Shown: in pieces, positions 61,251-64,000 of the stretch | Layout of the letters: each line of letters opens with the position of its first letter | Position numbering within the stretch: position 1 is the stretch's first letter | Assembly (NCBI RefSeq): GCF_026891035.1 | Contig: NZ_JAPTGG010000010.1 | Location: 1 to 64,000, forward strand | Length of the DNA: 64,000 nucleotides | Direction: 5' to 3' | From: Dasania phycosphaerae | GTDB lineage: Bacteria; Pseudomonadota; Gammaproteobacteria; Pseudomonadales; Dasaniaceae | Notes under the pieces: model-generated | What the model was told of the DNA's origin: nothing | Seen by the model: the letters and a program-made list of their open reading frames with translations, nothing else | Database searches by the model: none | Program-made: the position numbers and the translations under genes

Positions 61251-61517
61251 ATGAAATTCAAACACTTACTAACAGCAGCTGCACTAGTTGCACTTTCCAG
61301 CTCGGTAATGGCCGCGCGCCCAGTAAGCATTAAATACAGTGAAGATATCGTCTTAGACGATGATGATGTCTACTCATACTATGTGGTTTCTTGCTCTAAC
61401 GGCGAAAGCAAGGATATCTCTGCCTGGGACAACCGCAAAACTTGGTGTGTAGGTAAAGGCTTAAAAGAAGACTGCAGCAAAAAGCAGATCAAAACAGCCA
61501 AGCAGGTTTGCCGCTAA
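61251..61517 (+). CDS. Small secreted protein with four cysteines, unknown function
   Basis: The 88-residue product has a signal peptide (MKFKHLLTAAALVALSSS, cleaved after VMA) and a mature part of about 66 residues that starts ARPVSIKYSEDIV and has an acidic LDDDDVYSYY run, a SCSNGESKDI segment, four cysteines (CSN, WCVG, DCSKK, VCR) suggesting two disulfides, and a basic end. I recognise no family. The start at 61251 matches the signal peptide; the upstream open frame is leader. A strong terminator follows. Promoter repeats suggest two-component control. Confidence 0.75.
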   Translation: MKFKHLLTAAALVALSSSVMAARPVSIKYSEDIVLDDDDVYSYYVVSCSNGESKDISAWDNRKTWCVGKGLKEDCSKKQIKTAKQVCR

Positions 61518-61539
61518 GCGACACAACTTGCAGACATAA

Positions 61540-61567
61540 AAAAACCGGGCATTGCCCGGTTTTTTTA
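61540..61567. terminator. Bidirectional terminator between the small secreted gene and the PuuD-like gene
   Basis: A perfect AACCGGGC-ATT-GCCCGGTT hairpin has A residues on the left and T residues on the right, so it can end both the rightward small gene and the leftward PuuD-like gene. Confidence 0.88.
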
Positions 61568-61584
61568 TGTCTTAGCGCTGCTAT

Positions 61585-62247
61585 TTACACAAGCTGCAAC
61601 AAGCCCAAGCAAACAACCGCTAATGCGATAGAAGAGTGAATAACACCCTTAACACTAGCCATGGGGCCTAGCTTACCGAAGATAGCGTTAAGCTCTAACA
61701 ATACCACTAAGGCTAAAACCGCGATGATACCGGTGGTCATGCCCTGAGACACGCCAGCAGCGTGATCTATCATGGTGCCGCCTTTGCCAGTACCGTGGAA
61801 AGAAGCCAACATGCCTAACAGCATAGGGATAGAGAACAAGGTGTTAGTGCGCGAGGCCAATAAAGCTTTAGGGCCCGCAACAGAAGCATCACCTTCAACT
61901 ATGCCGCAAACGATTTTTTGGTTAGGCCAGATGATTAACCAAACGTTTAAGAACATGAAAGTACCCATTAGTGCACCCATGGCGATAAAACCATCGATAC
62001 CGTGAGTCTTGCGTATACCCATCAACAACACCAAGCCGGTGATAAAGGTAAACATCGCACCCCAACGGAACCACCATAAAGCGCGTGGCGCTAACTTTTT
62101 AGTTGCGTCAGCTTTGGCACTGGCCTCGGCCTCTTTAAAGTATTCACCTTGGATAAAGTTGAAGTAGTACAGTAGGCCTATCCACGTGATACCGAATAAC
62201 ACGTGCGCCCAGCGAAAAAGTAGATCTAAGCTAATGATATTTTCCAT
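61585..62247 (-). CDS. Urate hydroxylase PuuD-like membrane protein
   Basis: The 220-residue membrane protein has about six helices and the PF06181-type (urate oxidase N-terminal) pattern FRWAHVLFGITWIGLLYYFNFIQ, ALWWFRWGAMFTFITGLVLL and MFLNVWLIIWPNQK. Full-length PuuD carries a C-terminal cytochrome c domain with a CxxCH motif; this one has no such domain, and no purine genes are nearby. A haem-binding role is likely, but urate oxidation is unproven. RBS AGGGG is present upstream of the ATG. Confidence 0.8.
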   Translation of the reverse strand: MENIISLDLLFRWAHVLFGITWIGLLYYFNFIQGEYFKEAEASAKADATKKLAPRALWWFRWGAMFTFITGLVLLMGIRKTHGIDGFIAMGALMGTFMFLNVWLIIWPNQKIVCGIVEGDASVAGPKALLASRTNTLFSIPMLLGMLASFHGTGKGGTMIDHAAGVSQGMTTGIIAVLALVVLLELNAIFGKLGPMASVKGVIHSSIALAVVCLGLLQLV

Positions 62248-62506
62248 GAAACACCCCTAGTTGATTATGGAAGGATTATTGTTATTGAGGAGTATAGCAA
62301 CCCCTTAATAGCTGAGTGCTTTTATAGGCTATTTAGCCTTAAATTTAAACCTCTTTTATAGTATTCACCTCTATTTATATGCTTTTGCCGAAATATTGAA
62401 CGAAATCACAGCCCAGTTGAACCCTCACAGTTTGCCCTAGTCAAAAGCCGTGCAATAATGCTGCAGCAGTCACCACCCTTAATAACGAAGCGCTGATAAA
62501 CACACT

Positions 62507-63274
62507 ATGGCCAACAACGACAACCGTCCCCCTCAAGACAATATCGCCATCACCCCCGCTCGCGATGAAATCGCATCCTACAAGCGTACCCAAACCAAAG
62601 GTGCACTTAACAGTTTAGGTGTAGTGCCCGACGTACAAACCGGCGGCAGTGCCAGCAATACACTCAAAATCATCTTGGCCTCAGTGGTTGTAGTACTCAT
62701 ACTCACGGCGGTTCTAGCGGGCTTTTTACAACAGCGCTTAAAAGCTGCGGAGTACACCCTCAAACTTACCGAAGCCAGAGTCGCCGAACTAGAAAGCCGA
62801 CTATCCGTTACCGATGAAAGCCTAGGTGAATCCAGCGCAGCCATGAAAGTTAAACTGCGTGAGCTAGACTTTGAAGTACGCAAGCTATGGGACAATGTGT
62901 GGAAAAAGAGCAAACAGCGCTTAGAAGTACTAGAAACCAAACAGCAAAGCCACGACAAAAGCCTCAACAATGTTAAGACCTTTATAGACCGCACCGAACA
63001 AAAACTGGCTCAAAACGAGCAAGTCACCACCAAGCTCAACCAAAAGCTGCAAACCCTGGATCAACTCAGCAGCCAGCTGGCCAACAACGAACGAAAGTTA
63101 AAAGCTCAAGAGAGCAATCTGGAAAAAACCAACGATAAGGTCAACCAATTCAACACCCGCCTGATCAAAGCCGAACGCTTAGCAGCCGACAATAAAGAGC
63201 GCCTAGACTCGGTAGATCATTTTAGACGCAAAGTGAATGCGGATTTACTAAAGCTAACCGGCGGCACACAATGA
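62507..63274 (+). CDS. Membrane-anchored coiled-coil protein, unknown function
   Basis: The 255-residue product has a polar N-terminus (about 1-50), one membrane helix (IILASVVVVLILTAVLAGFL, about 55-74) and then a long helical region rich in Glu, Lys, Gln and Leu with heptad spacing to about residue 250 (for example LKLTEARVAELESRL). It is probably an inner-membrane protein with a periplasmic coiled coil. I recognise no family. It is single, with 259 bp upstream and 199 bp downstream free of genes. Confidence 0.7.
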   Translation: MANNDNRPPQDNIAITPARDEIASYKRTQTKGALNSLGVVPDVQTGGSASNTLKIILASVVVVLILTAVLAGFLQQRLKAAEYTLKLTEARVAELESRLSVTDESLGESSAAMKVKLRELDFEVRKLWDNVWKKSKQRLEVLETKQQSHDKSLNNVKTFIDRTEQKLAQNEQVTTKLNQKLQTLDQLSSQLANNERKLKAQESNLEKTNDKVNQFNTRLIKAERLAADNKERLDSVDHFRRKVNADLLKLTGGTQ

Positions 63275-63343
63275 TTTTTGTAGACTCTAGTATCTAGAGT
63301 GATAGCCGCTAGCTACAAAAGCATCCTTAGACTTTAACTAACA

Positions 63344-63369
63344 GTCATACCGGGCTTGCCCCGGTATCC
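63344..63369. repeat. Palindromic GTCATACCGGG-type element
   Basis: ATACCGG (63347-63353) pairs with CCGGTAT (63361-63367), extended by one G-C pair. The phrase GTCATACCGGGCTTGCCC-GGTATCC resembles short palindromic repeats (GTCAT...GGTATCC) dispersed in many bacterial genomes. Only one copy is in this window, so family membership is inference; it may also serve as a weak terminator. Confidence 0.45.
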
Positions 63370-63473
63370 AAAGAACTACCCCTGCCAGCAAGATAGCTGC
63401 TTTTAACTGTAAGTACTGACGCTGCACATAGCCGAGTGCCCGTTAATAAATTCTCTTATTATTAAGGACAATA

Positions 63474-64000
63474 ATGAAATACGAGTTAAATCAATTCAAT
63501 CAACCAGTAGGCTTAACCATAAGCAACTGGACGCCACCACCTATACCTAAGCACATAGCACTCACAGGCCATTTTTGTCGCCTAGAACCACTAGCCCCAC
63601 ACCACGCAGCAAGTTTATACACCGCCAACCAAGCAAATAGCGAAGGTGAGAACTGGACGTATTTACCCTACGGCCCTTTTGCCAACAGTAAAGATTACCA
63701 AGCCTGGATTGAGCAATGCGCAAGCAGCAACGACCCGCTCTTTTACGCCATTACTGATCTAGCCACAGGCAAGCCCGCAGGCATTGCCAGCTATTTGCGC
63801 ATCGCACCTAACATGGGCACGATTGAAGTTGGCCATATACATTATTCACCAAGCTTACGGCGCAGCCCTGCAGCAACAGAGGCGATGTATTTAATGATGG
63901 AATATGTTTTCTCATTGGGCTATAGGCGCTACGAATGGAAATGCGATGCTCTAAATGCCCCTTCGCGAGCCGCAGCCCAACGCTTAGGCTTTTCTTTCGA
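63474..64000 (+). CDS. GNAT family N-acetyltransferase (5' part; runs off the window)
   Basis: The open frame starts at the ATG at 63474 with AAGGA seven bases upstream and continues without a stop to the window end (175 codons). It matches the RimJ/RimL-type GNAT plan: CRLEPLAPHHAASLY, FYAITDLATGKPAGIASYLRI, EVGHIHYSPSLRRSPAATEAMYLMMEYVF and CDALNAPSRAAAQRLGF. The substrate is unknown; members acetylate small molecules or ribosomal N-termini. The C-terminal end is missing. Confidence 0.85.
   Translation, partial: MKYELNQFNQPVGLTISNWTPPPIPKHIALTGHFCRLEPLAPHHAASLYTANQANSEGENWTYLPYGPFANSKDYQAWIEQCASSNDPLFYAITDLATGKPAGIASYLRIAPNMGTIEVGHIHYSPSLRRSPAATEAMYLMMEYVFSLGYRRYEWKCDALNAPSRAAAQRLGFSF

Noticed and set aside
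1..64000. Prophage, integrative element, restriction system or antibiotic cluster
   Set aside because: No integrase, transposase, capsid, methylase or synthase gene is seen; nearly all genes are chromosomal core or single accessory genes.

Overview
The window is a stretch of chromosome from a free-living, probably marine gammaproteobacterium of moderate GC content. Gene content and order resemble Pseudomonas, while the PEP-CTERM proteins, AT-richer codons and sterol-desaturase-like gene suggest the Cellvibrionales/Spongiibacteraceae side of the class. That taxonomic guess is inference. Nearly everything is ordinary chromosomal core; I see no phage, integron, CRISPR array, transposase or tRNA gene.

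Layout. (1) 1-440 is the promoter and leader of an rRNA operon running left off the window: boxA plus three tandem promoters. (2) 441-5700 holds msrQ-msrP-pssA and a divergent ilvY/ilvC pair separated by operator-like and REP-like repeats. (3) 5813-9225 is a LysR gene facing a five-gene operon of small redox and detoxification proteins. (4) 9312-14855 carries a chemoreceptor, a membrane desaturase and ilvIH, preceded by a long structured leader. (5) 15356-20286 holds a DUF4124 gene and the rluD-pgeF-clpB run, with a sigma-32-like promoter before clpB. (6) 20419-25203 is bamD, nadE, pilS, pilR. (7) 25277-32659 is a type IV pilus minor pilin locus (fimT facing pilE-pilY1-pilX-pilW-pilV-fimU). 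(8) 32844-33890 is an inserted sterol-desaturase-like gene and a 54-residue PEP-CTERM protein missed by length cut-offs. (9) 34026-41758 is ispH-fkpB-lspA-ileS-ribF-murJ, all leftward. (10) 41915-50873 is an accessory mix: a transglutaminase/TPR lipoprotein, a TPR-sulfotransferase, an amidohydrolase, cytochrome b561, pyrB-nudF-thpR and small proteins. (11) 51052-64000 holds a PEP-CTERM protein, sbcB with a GIY-YIG gene, an FMN glutamate synthase-like protein, a Na+/H+ antiporter, M48 peptidase/LemA, class I fumarase, a small secreted protein, a PuuD-like membrane protein, a coiled-coil protein and a truncated GNAT gene.

How the genes work together. IlvI/IlvH and IlvC make successive steps of branched-chain amino acid synthesis, with IlvC probably under IlvY. 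PilS/PilR, FimT/FimU, PilV/W/X/E and PilY1 regulate and prime the type IV pilus. LspA, BamD, MurJ and PssA serve the envelope. MsrPQ repairs oxidised periplasmic methionine. From memory of the P. aeruginosa map, blocks 5-9 follow the clpB-to-mviN region there, with nadE and the sterol desaturase/PEP-CTERM pair added and the minor pilin operon inverted.

The best leads for something new are the 54-residue PEP-CTERM mini-protein next to a sterol desaturase, the LysR-GST-NTF2-DsbA-tautomerase-YdcZ operon, the enterobacterial-type ilvYC cassette with a 15-bp perfect palindrome, and a small Cys-containing secreted protein behind response-regulator-like direct repeats. None amounts to clear proof of an undescribed system.
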